DNA of 64,000 bases from Acidocella sp. KAb 2-4 (GTDB lineage: Bacteria; Pseudomonadota; Alphaproteobacteria; Acetobacterales; Acetobacteraceae): contig NZ_JAJDJU010000009.1 of NCBI RefSeq assembly GCF_020567705.1, forward strand, positions 1 to 64,000. The letters run 5' to 3'. Position 1 is the first letter of the stretch, and every line of letters begins with the position of its first letter. Made by a program: the position numbers and the translations under genes. The notes under the pieces are model-generated. The model was not told the origin of the DNA. It saw only the letters and a list, made by a program, of their open reading frames with translations, and did not search any database. This document shows positions 41,977 through 48,949 of this stretch, one piece after another.

Positions 41977-42635
41977 GCGTCTCCGTCGTCATCCCCACGC
42001 TGAACGAGGCGGAGCATCTGCCCGCGCTGCTGTGCGATTTGCGCGCGGGCGGGGATCTGGTGGCGGCGGTCATCGTGGCTGATGGCGGCAGCACGGATGC
42101 CACGGTCGAGAGCGCGGCGGGGGCGATGGTGGTCGCCGGGCCGCCAGGGCGCGGCGGGCAGTTGCGCCGTGGCGCCGCAGCCGCGCCTACCCCCTGGGTC
42201 TGGCTGCTGCACGCCGATTCACGCTTGCCGGAAGGCTGGCCCGCGGCGGTGCGCGCCTGCCTGGAGCACCCCGAGCGCGCCTGGTATGCGCGCCTGCGCT
42301 TCGCCAGCGCCGATCCGCGCGCGCGGTTGCTGGAAGCCGGGGTGGCGCTGCGCTGCGCATTACTGCGCCTGCCTTATGGCGATCAGGGCTTGTTGATCCA
42401 CCGTGCCCTGCTCGACGCCATCGGCGGCATCCCGGAAGTCCCGCTCATGGAGGATGTGGTCCTGGCCCGGCGGTTGCGGCGGCATCTGCGCCCGATGCGG
42501 CTGGCCATCACCACCGATGCCAGCGCCTATGTCCGCGATGGCTGGTTGCGCAGGGCGTTCGGCAATCTCTGGCGGCTGGGGTGTTTCTGGGGCGGGGCGA
42601 GCGCCACGGCGCTGGCGGCGCGGTATAAACGATGA
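41973..42635 (+). CDS. Family 2 glycosyltransferase, rSAM/selenodomain-associated type (TIGR04283)
   Basis: A 220-residue protein beginning MSVSVVIPTLNEAEHLPALL, the start of a GT-A glycosyltransferase, with ADGGSTDATVESA and the DxD-type LLHADSRLPEGW. The conserved GDQGLLIHRALLDAIGG and the PLMEDVVLARRLRR block match the TIGR04283 group, described with arsenosugar-biosynthesis and radical SAM genes. It probably transfers a sugar or related group onto a product of the upstream radical SAM enzyme. It overlaps both neighbouring genes by four bases. Confidence 0.88.
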   Translation: MSVSVVIPTLNEAEHLPALLCDLRAGGDLVAAVIVADGGSTDATVESAAGAMVVAGPPGRGGQLRRGAAAAPTPWVWLLHADSRLPEGWPAAVRACLEHPERAWYARLRFASADPRARLLEAGVALRCALLRLPYGDQGLLIHRALLDAIGGIPEVPLMEDVVLARRLRRHLRPMRLAITTDASAYVRDGWLRRAFGNLWRLGCFWGGASATALAARYKR

Positions 42636-43225
42636 GCCTGGCCGTGGCCGTGGTGTTCGCGCGCATTCCGCGCCTTGGTGTCGGCAAGCGCCGGCTGGCG
42701 CGCGAGGCGGGTGACCGCGCGGCGCTGAATTTCGCCCGGCATAATCTGCTGCGGCTGCTGCGGCGGCTGCGCGGCTTGCGCGGGGTGGAACTGGTCCTCG
42801 CCGCCGCGCCCGACCTTCATGCCCGCTTCGCCGCCCCCGGTTTCCGGCGCATCGGCCAGGGCCGGGGCGATCTCGGCGTGCGGATGCAGCGCATCTTCAA
42901 TCGCTTTCCACGCCGGCGCGTGGTGCTGGTGGGGAGCGATATTCCCGGCATCCAAGCCGCGGATATCCGTGCGGCGCTGCGCCGGCTGCGCGGCGCGGCG
43001 GCGGTGTTTGGCCCCGCCGCCGATGGCGGTTACTGGCTAGTCGGGTTGTCAGGCCGCCGGGTGGCCGCGCCCTTCGCCCGCGTGCGCTGGTCCTCGCCCT
43101 ACGCTCTGGCCGACACGCTGTGCAATTTGCCCCGGCGCGAGGCGGCTTTCCTGCGCCGCCTCAGCGATGTCGACGATGCGGCGAGCCTGCGCGCCGCCAT
43201 GCTTGCCTCGCCGCTGCAAAGATGA
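42632..43225 (+). CDS. DUF2064 glycosyltransferase-like, rSAM-associated transferase 1 (TIGR04282)
   Basis: A 197-residue protein with VFARIPRLGVGKRRLAREAG at the N-terminus, then LVLAAAPD, GRGDLGVRMQRIFNRFP, VVLVGSDIPGI and AVFGPAADGGYWLVGLS. These are the hallmarks of DUF2064, a nucleotidyl/glycosyltransferase-like group that pairs with TIGR04283 in arsenosugar-type clusters. It ends the tight chain of overlapping genes that starts at the bufferin promoter. Arsenic methyltransferase and ArsS, the usual partners, are not seen in this window. Confidence 0.88.
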   Translation: MSLAVAVVFARIPRLGVGKRRLAREAGDRAALNFARHNLLRLLRRLRGLRGVELVLAAAPDLHARFAAPGFRRIGQGRGDLGVRMQRIFNRFPRRRVVLVGSDIPGIQAADIRAALRRLRGAAAVFGPAADGGYWLVGLSGRRVAAPFARVRWSSPYALADTLCNLPRREAAFLRRLSDVDDAASLRAAMLASPLQR

Positions 43226-43283
43226 CTAAAGCTTTGCCCTGAGAGGGAGGCAGGGCCCATCCGCGGCCCGTAAGGTAAGTTGG

Positions 43284-43901
43284 ATGGCTCGCCCGCGCGC
43301 GCAGGATTACGAGGTTAAACGCTCGGCGATTTTGCATCGCGCCGCCGAACTCTTCGCGCGGTTCGGCTATGCCGGCACCTCCATCAACATGATCGCCGAG
43401 GCCTGCGGCGTCTCCAAGGCGTTGCTCTACCATTATTACCCGGACAAGGCGACGGTGCTGGTCGATATTCTGTCGAGCCATCTGCGGCAGCTTGTCGAGA
43501 CGGTGGAGCGCGCGGCGGCCGCCGCGCCGCCGGATGAGCGTGTCTACGCCATCGCCCTCGCGCTGCTCGATTGCTACCGTGCCGCCGATGCCGAGCATCA
43601 GGTGCAGATCGCCGCGCTCAAGCTGCTGCCGGTGGTGCAGCAGGAAGAGCTGCGCGCGATCGAGCGGCGTCTGGTGACGCTGATGGCCGATGCCATCGCC
43701 GCTTCGGTGCCCGAGATCGGCCACGGCCCGCTGCTCAAGCCCGTCACCATGTCGGCCTTCGGCATGCTCAACTGGCACTACCTGTGGTTCCGCGAGGGGC
43801 GGGGGCTGAGCCGCGCGCAATATGCGCGGCTGGTCACGCATATGATCCTCTCCGGCGCTGCCCCGGCCGCCGCCGCCATCCAGGCCGACCAGATTACTTA
43901 A
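43284..43901 (+). CDS. TetR family transcriptional regulator
   Basis: A 205-residue regulator. Helix-turn-helix near residues 14-60 (ILHRAAELFARFGYAGTSIN, then IAEACGVSKALLYHYYPDKA). The rest is a ligand-binding helical domain. It precedes a MaoC hydratase gene by 19 bases and is near an enoyl-CoA hydratase, so it probably senses an acyl-CoA, as PaaR and FadR-like TetR proteins do. The inverted repeat at 45199 is a candidate operator. Confidence 0.88.
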   Translation: MARPRAQDYEVKRSAILHRAAELFARFGYAGTSINMIAEACGVSKALLYHYYPDKATVLVDILSSHLRQLVETVERAAAAAPPDERVYAIALALLDCYRAADAEHQVQIAALKLLPVVQQEELRAIERRLVTLMADAIAASVPEIGHGPLLKPVTMSAFGMLNWHYLWFREGRGLSRAQYARLVTHMILSGAAPAAAAIQADQIT

Positions 43902-43920
43902 TGATGGGAATGAAACAAGC

Positions 43921-44373
43921 ATGAGCCCCGCTGCCACCGGACTTGCCCCCTGCGCCTATGCGGTGGGCGAGGAATTCTCCCGCATCTTGCAGTTCACGCC
44001 AGAGCTGGTGCGCGAATTCGCGCTGCTCGGCGGCGACACCAACCCGCTGCATCACGACGAAGCCCGCGCCCGTGCCAGCCGCTTTGGCGGGCTCATCGCC
44101 AGCGGCGGCCATTGCACGGCGGTGATGATGGGGCCGGTGGCGGATTTCATGACCAGCCGCGGCAATGCACTGGGGCTGGAGTTCAGCTTCCGTTTTCTCA
44201 AGGCGGTGCCCGCCACGGCGGCGTTGACGCTGTCCTGGCGCATCATCGAGATCACGCCCAAGCTGAGCCTGAGCGGCTATCTCATCAGCTTCGAGGGCGC
44301 CCTTCGCGGCGCTGACGGCACCGTGTTCGTCTCCTCGCGCTGCACGGGGTTGTCGATGACCGGGCCCGTGTGA
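43921..44373 (+). CDS. MaoC-like dehydratase/hydratase
   Basis: A 150-residue hot-dog-fold protein with FTPELVREFALLGGDTNPLH followed by HDEARA and the SRFGGLIASGGHCTAVMMGP segment, the catalytic Asp/His hydratase motif of MaoC proteins. It would hydrate an enoyl-CoA. It follows the TetR gene and is convergent with the enoyl-CoA hydratase, whose stop lies three bases away. Together they suggest a small fatty-acid or aromatic-acid (phenylacetate-like) degradation module. Confidence 0.88.
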   Translation: MSPAATGLAPCAYAVGEEFSRILQFTPELVREFALLGGDTNPLHHDEARARASRFGGLIASGGHCTAVMMGPVADFMTSRGNALGLEFSFRFLKAVPATAALTLSWRIIEITPKLSLSGYLISFEGALRGADGTVFVSSRCTGLSMTGPV

Positions 44374-44375
44374 GC

Positions 44376-45161
44376 TTATCGCGCCCGCCCCGTGAACCGC
44401 GCCGGGCGCTTCTCGGTGAAGGCCCGCACGCCCTCTTGATGATCCGGTGTGTACCCGGCCTCGCGCTGCAAATCGCGCTCAAGGTCGAGCTGCGCGTCGA
44501 GCGCGTTGCCGCTCGAGGCATTCAGCGCCGCCTTGGTCATCGCCAGCCCCTGGGTGGGCTGCGTGGCCAGATGCGCGGTCAGCGCCCGCGCCTCGTCGAG
44601 CAGCGCGGTGTCGTCCACCGCTTTCCAGATCATCCCCCATGCCGCCGCCTGCTCGGCGCTCACCGGCTCGGCCAGCAGCATTAGCGCGCGGGCGCGGGCC
44701 TCGCCGATCAGCCGGGGCAGGAAGAAGGTGCCGCCGGCATCCGGCACCAGCCCGATCTTGGCGAAGGCCTGGATGAATTTCGCCGAGCGCGCGGCGAGCA
44801 CGATGTCGCAGGCCAGGGCGACATTGGCGCCCGCCCCGGCGGCGACCCCGTTAACGGCGCAGACCACCGGCTTGCGCAGCGCGCGGATACGCCGCACCAG
44901 CGGGTTGTAGAGCGTGTCGAGCGCGGCGCCGAGATCGGGCGGGGCGGCGCTTTCGGCGCTGTCGCCCAGATCATGCCCGGCGCAAAACCCGCGCCCGGCC
45001 CCGGTGAGCAGCACGGCGCGGCAGTCATCGCTGGCGGCGGCGTCAAGCGCCGCGGCCAAGGCGTGGTGCAGCTCCTCGTTGAAGGCATTCAGCCGCTCGG
45101 GCCGGTTGAGGGTCAACTCGGTCCAACCCTCATGCTGGGATACTAGCACCGTTGCGTTCAC
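44376..45161 (-). CDS. Enoyl-CoA hydratase/isomerase family protein (PaaG-like)
   Basis: About 261 residues from a GTG at 45161 with GGAGGAA about six bases upstream; this fits better than an in-frame ATG at 45194. Crotonase blocks: LTLNRPERLNAFNEELHHAL, VLLTGAGRGFCAGHDLGDSA (oxyanion-hole region), VCAVNGVAAGAGANVALACD and LIGEARARALMLLAEPVSAE. The spacing and the Asp in GHDLGD resemble PaaG, the 1,2-epoxyphenylacetyl-CoA isomerase of phenylacetate breakdown, but a general enoyl-CoA hydratase is also possible. Confidence 0.9.
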   Translation of the reverse strand: MNATVLVSQHEGWTELTLNRPERLNAFNEELHHALAAALDAAASDDCRAVLLTGAGRGFCAGHDLGDSAESAAPPDLGAALDTLYNPLVRRIRALRKPVVCAVNGVAAGAGANVALACDIVLAARSAKFIQAFAKIGLVPDAGGTFFLPRLIGEARARALMLLAEPVSAEQAAAWGMIWKAVDDTALLDEARALTAHLATQPTQGLAMTKAALNASSGNALDAQLDLERDLQREAGYTPDHQEGVRAFTEKRPARFTGRAR

Positions 45162-45198
45162 CTGTTCCTCCGATTTCGGGCGGTCCAGCCCCATTTAA

Positions 45199-45218
45199 TT
45201 AACCGATCATTCGATTAA
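45199..45218. promoter_or_regulatory. Inverted-repeat operator upstream of the enoyl-CoA hydratase
   Basis: TTAACCGA-TCAT-TCGATTAA at 45199-45218: two eight-base arms with one mismatch. It lies 38 bases before the GTG of the enoyl-CoA hydratase gene and in an AT-rich patch, typical for a TetR-type acyl-CoA-responsive operator. The regulator at 43284 is the likely binder. The match to any known consensus has not been tested. Confidence 0.55.
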
Positions 45219-45344
45219 AAAGTTAATCCAATGGCCGGTCCTGTCAACATTGGCCATCGCCCGGCGATGTTTCCCTGGCGTTAATCGTTTTGACGTTATG
45301 TCCAAAGCCGTAAATGCAAAAGCGGGCTTGGGATCATTCGTCGC

Positions 45345-46409
45345 ATGGCACATGAGGACACGGCAATCGTTGATGCTCCCGCGCCTGCCTGGCACGACAG
45401 GGCGGTGCTGGACATCATCGCCGGCCTGCTGAAGATTCATGGCTTTCCGGAATTTTTCGATGCGGCGGCGGCGGCGCTGGCGCGGCTGGTCGGGGCCGAT
45501 GGCGCGGCCCTGGTGGTGCCCGACGGGGCGGACCGGTTGCGCTACCGGCTGTTTCATGGGCTGGAGACGCTCGGCCAGGCGCCGATCACCAAATTCAGTT
45601 TCCCCGCGCAGCGCGGTACGGTGGGGCAGGTGCTGGCCACGGGCGAATATCGCTTCACCGCCGATTATGCCGCGAGCGAGGCGGCGATGCCCGAATTCAT
45701 CGCCGCTGGGCTGTTCGCCAATCTGGTGCTGCCGCTGGGCGGGCCGAGCGGGCCGCTCGGCGCCCTCGCGGTGGCGTGGCTATATCGCAAGCCGCCACCG
45801 TTAACCGCTGACGCCCTCGCCTATGCCGAGTTCTTCGCGGCCCTGATTGGCAATGCGCTGTACCGCGAGGGGCTGGAGCGCCAACTCGAACACCGCTCGC
45901 TCACCGACCCGCTCACCGGCCTGCCGAATCGCCGCATGTTCATGCTGCGCCTGCGCGAAGGGCAGCGCCGCGCGATCCGCAACCAGTCGCTGATGGTGCT
46001 CGCGGTTCTCGACCTTGATGGTTTCAAGGCGATCAACGATGTTTACGGCCACGCCATGGGCGATCAGCGGCTCTGCCAAGCCGCCGAGGCGATGCGTCGC
46101 AGCATCCGCGAGGTGGACATGGTCGCGCGCCTCGGCGGGGATGAATTCGTTATCATCCTCGAAGATATCTGTTCGGTGCGGGAGGTGCGGGCCATTCTCC
46201 GGCGCATCGTGGCGGCGGTGGCCAATAACGAGGGCAACCGGGACTCGCCGCAGAAACTGACCGCCAGCCTCGGGGCCAGCGTTTATCCGCTGGATTTCGT
46301 GGCGCCGGATACCCTGCTCAAACACGCCGATCAGGCCATGTACCGCGCTAAGCGCGACGGCGGTAATCAATACGCGCTCTACGACGAGCATCTCGGCGGC
46401 AGCCTTTAG
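45345..46409 (+). CDS. GAF-GGDEF diguanylate cyclase
   Basis: A 354-residue cytoplasmic protein. A GAF sensor domain covers about residues 20-170 (LVGADGAALVVPDGADRLRY, then FPAQRGTVGQVLATGEYR). A GGDEF domain follows from about 190 (DPLTGLPNRRMFMLRLREGQ, LDLDGFKAINDVYGHAMGDQ, active site ARLGGDEFVIIL). The inhibitory I-site RxxD (REVD) lies five residues before GGDEF, so both activity and product inhibition are expected. It makes cyclic di-GMP in response to an unknown signal bound by GAF. Neighbours give no clear link. Confidence 0.93.
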   Translation: MAHEDTAIVDAPAPAWHDRAVLDIIAGLLKIHGFPEFFDAAAAALARLVGADGAALVVPDGADRLRYRLFHGLETLGQAPITKFSFPAQRGTVGQVLATGEYRFTADYAASEAAMPEFIAAGLFANLVLPLGGPSGPLGALAVAWLYRKPPPLTADALAYAEFFAALIGNALYREGLERQLEHRSLTDPLTGLPNRRMFMLRLREGQRRAIRNQSLMVLAVLDLDGFKAINDVYGHAMGDQRLCQAAEAMRRSIREVDMVARLGGDEFVIILEDICSVREVRAILRRIVAAVANNEGNRDSPQKLTASLGASVYPLDFVAPDTLLKHADQAMYRAKRDGGNQYALYDEHLGGSL

Positions 46410-46516
46410 CGGCGCCCGGAGGGATGCGCGATTGCCCCACCCGCAGCGCTGTGGCAGGAGGTTGCGCATAATCGACAACAGGGCGGAGCGCCGGGTGCGG
46501 CGACAGACGAGGGCCG

Positions 46517-48028
46517 ATGAATTTACCCAGCTTCGAGAATGTCAGCGACATCGTCTTTTATCACGCCGAGCGCCAGCCAGAGGCGCCAGCCCTGATCATG
46601 GGGCGCGAGACGCTCTCTTATGCCCAATATGCCCGGCTGGTCGCCCAGGCCACGGTTTATCTGGGCGAGCGCGGGCTTAAACAGGGCGACCGCGTGGGGC
46701 TCAGCATGGTCAACAGCCTGGAGCATAGCATTCTGCTGCTGGCGCTGCTGCGCATCGGGGCGACACCCATCGAGCTTTCCATCGACCTCGACCGCGCCGG
46801 CTTCGCCGCCCTGGTTACCCGTTACCAGATGGCCGCGACTTTCACTGATATTGGCGGCCCGTCCTCCAACGCGCCGCTGGCGCTGCAAATCGGCCTGGGC
46901 TGGCGCGCGGAACTGGCCACCCTGCAGGGTGACCGGCGCTGTGCCGCGAGCGGGGATGAGATCTTCATGATTTCGCTGAGTTCGGGCAGCACCGGGATTC
47001 AGAAAGGCGTTGTCGTGAGCCATGCGCAGCGGCTGCGGCGGATGCAGGTCTATGCCGAAACCGAACCCTATTGGCGGCCCGAGGCGCCCTTGCCTGTGAT
47101 ATTGGCGGCGGCGCCGAATAATGGGCTGATCACCCATTTCTTCCCGGTGCAATTGATGATGGGCGGGGTCTGCATCCTGCTGCCACTGTATCGCCGGCTG
47201 ATCGATCTGGCCCGTGAATGCGCAAGCTGGGGGGAGGTGATCTGCCCGATGCCGCCCGGCTTGGCGCTGGAGATGCTCGCTTTCGCCACCCCCGGCGAAA
47301 AGCTGTTTCCCGAGATGGCGGCGCTCGTCATGGCCGGGCAGCCATTGGCCGCGCACCATAAGCTGGCGCTGCTCGAGCAGCTCACCCCGCGGGTTTACGA
47401 TGTTTACGGCTCGTCGGGCTATGGGCTGGTGTCGATGATCGGCGCCTCCGAGCAGGCTGAACATGCCGAGAGTGTCGGGCGGATCATCATGCATCCCGGC
47501 GTCGAGGTGGAGTTCCTGGGCCCCGATGGGCAGCCCGTGCCCGCCAGCACCGGCGGGCAGATGCGCATGCGCGGCCCGACCATGGCGCAGGGGTTCTTCC
47601 ATGCCGAGGATAACAGCCGCGGCACCGAGCGGTTCCTCGACGGCTGGTATTATCCCGGCGATGTCGCGCGGGTGGATGAGCAGGGCTACCTGGTGCTGCT
47701 CGGGCGGCTGGCCGATGCCATCAGGCTGGGCAACCGGACGATTTATCCGGGCGAGGTGGAAAGCGTCATCACCCGCCACCCCGATGTGCTCGACGCGGCC
47801 GTAGTGAGTCGGCCGGTGCCGGGCGGGAGCGCCGAGCTTTGCGGCTTCATCGTCGCGCGCCCGGGCGCCAACAGGCACGCCATCGCCACCCATTGCCGCA
47901 AGCAATTGCCAGCGGAGAAACAGCCTAAATACCTCATCTATCTTGACCGCATGCCGGTTAGCCCCGGCGGCAAGCTCGACCGTCCGGCGCTGCGCGCGAT
48001 GCCCGTGAGTCTGCCCGCCCCGCTATGA
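46517..48028 (+). CDS. Class I adenylate-forming enzyme (AMP-dependent ligase)
   Basis: A 503-residue ligase with GAGGG before the ATG. Motifs in order: ISLSSGSTGIQKGVVVSH (the Ser/Thr/Gly-rich phosphate loop, about residue 153), YDVYGSSGYG (acyl-site region), DGWYYPGDVARVDEQGYLVL (about 375), GRLADAIRLGNRTIYPGEVE, and the catalytic lysine in VSPGGKLDRPAL near the C-terminus. It activates a carboxylic acid as an acyl-AMP, then most likely to acyl-CoA. It stands between a cyclase gene and a DNA glycosylase gene with no pathway context, so its substrate cannot be told. Confidence 0.9.
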   Translation: MNLPSFENVSDIVFYHAERQPEAPALIMGRETLSYAQYARLVAQATVYLGERGLKQGDRVGLSMVNSLEHSILLLALLRIGATPIELSIDLDRAGFAALVTRYQMAATFTDIGGPSSNAPLALQIGLGWRAELATLQGDRRCAASGDEIFMISLSSGSTGIQKGVVVSHAQRLRRMQVYAETEPYWRPEAPLPVILAAAPNNGLITHFFPVQLMMGGVCILLPLYRRLIDLARECASWGEVICPMPPGLALEMLAFATPGEKLFPEMAALVMAGQPLAAHHKLALLEQLTPRVYDVYGSSGYGLVSMIGASEQAEHAESVGRIIMHPGVEVEFLGPDGQPVPASTGGQMRMRGPTMAQGFFHAEDNSRGTERFLDGWYYPGDVARVDEQGYLVLLGRLADAIRLGNRTIYPGEVESVITRHPDVLDAAVVSRPVPGGSAELCGFIVARPGANRHAIATHCRKQLPAEKQPKYLIYLDRMPVSPGGKLDRPALRAMPVSLPAPL

Positions 48029-48130
48029 GGTGGGCGGCGTCTTGCCTCTGGCGGCGCGGGCCATGCGCGGCGCCGATCCGGCGATGATGGCGCATTGGGG
48101 GCGGACCGCGTTCGATCTGTGGAGGCAGGC

Positions 48131-48730
48131 ATGAGCGAGACCACACCCGGCCCGGATGGCCGCCCACGCTGCGCATGGTGCATGGCGACGCCGGATTATC
48201 TGCGATACCACGATACCGAATGGGGCTTCCCCGTGGCGGATGATACCCGCCTGTTCGAGAAGCTGTGCCTGGAGGGCTTCCAGTCCGGCCTGAGCTGGCG
48301 CACCATTCTCGCCAAGCGGGAGAATTTCCGTAGCGTGTTTAAGGGCTTCGAGATCGAGGCGGTGGCGCGTTTCGGGCCCGCTGATGTCGCCCGGCTGCTG
48401 GCCGACCCCGGCATCGTGCGCCACCGGGGCAAGATCGAAGCCGCCATCAACAACGCCAAACGAGCGCGGGAGCTGGTGGCCGAGGCTGGGTCGCTGGCCG
48501 CCTTCATCTGGCGCTTCGCGCCGCCCGCGCCGGCCGGGCTGCGCCATATCGCCACCTCGCCAGAGTCCATCGCCCTCTCCAAGGCTCTGAAGGCGCGCGG
48601 CTGGGCCTTTGTCGGCCCCACGACCATTTACGCCTTCATGCAAGCCATGGGGCTGGTCAATGACCATGCCGAGGGCTGCGCCATCCGCCCCGAAGCCGAG
48701 CGCGCCCGTAAAGCCTTCCCCCGGCCCTGA
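48131..48730 (+). CDS. tag: DNA-3-methyladenine glycosylase I
   Basis: A 199-residue protein from the ATG at 48131 with GGAGG six bases before it. The Tag signature is clear: CAWCMATPDYLRYHDTEWGF (with zinc Cys residues), RLFEKLCLEGFQSGLSWRTI, FVGPTTIYAFMQAMGLVNDH and the downstream HAEGC zinc ligands. It removes 3-methyladenine from alkylated DNA. The length is normal. Confidence 0.95.
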   Translation: MSETTPGPDGRPRCAWCMATPDYLRYHDTEWGFPVADDTRLFEKLCLEGFQSGLSWRTILAKRENFRSVFKGFEIEAVARFGPADVARLLADPGIVRHRGKIEAAINNAKRARELVAEAGSLAAFIWRFAPPAPAGLRHIATSPESIALSKALKARGWAFVGPTTIYAFMQAMGLVNDHAEGCAIRPEAERARKAFPRP

Positions 48731-48737
48731 CTCTCAT

Positions 48738-48949
48738 CGAAACCGGTATTTTAAAAAATATCGAAAATTTTTTGGTTTCGAGGGGGTGTAGCCCTGGATT
48801 CGCCCTTTTTCCGGCGGTACAACAATTCTGGGCTGAAGCGTGAGCCAGATCGGTCAACGTAAAAGACGGGCGAGGCTCTTACGAACATTGTTTCGGCGAG
48901 AGGTTTGTCTGCTTGCGCCGCGCGGGCGCTCACAAACAGGGGATTACGC
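48738..48949. other. AT-rich gap between tag and the indolepyruvate oxidoreductase
   Basis: Contains an inverted repeat CGAAACC / GGTTTCG (48738-48744 and 48774-48780) around A- and T-runs, which may end tag transcription or mark the promoter of the next gene. The ribosome site AGGGGA precedes the oxidoreductase start at 48950. Confidence 0.35.

Noticed and set aside
36868-43225. Canonical arsenosugar biosynthesis cluster
   Set aside because: TIGR04283/DUF2064-type transferases are present but no arsM methyltransferase or ArsS-type radical SAM protein is visible; only an analogy is justified.
43236-43256. GCCCTG...CAGGGC hairpin after the DUF2064 gene as a terminator
   Set aside because: The stem is only six pairs with a nine-base loop and no T-run follows; not strong enough to claim.
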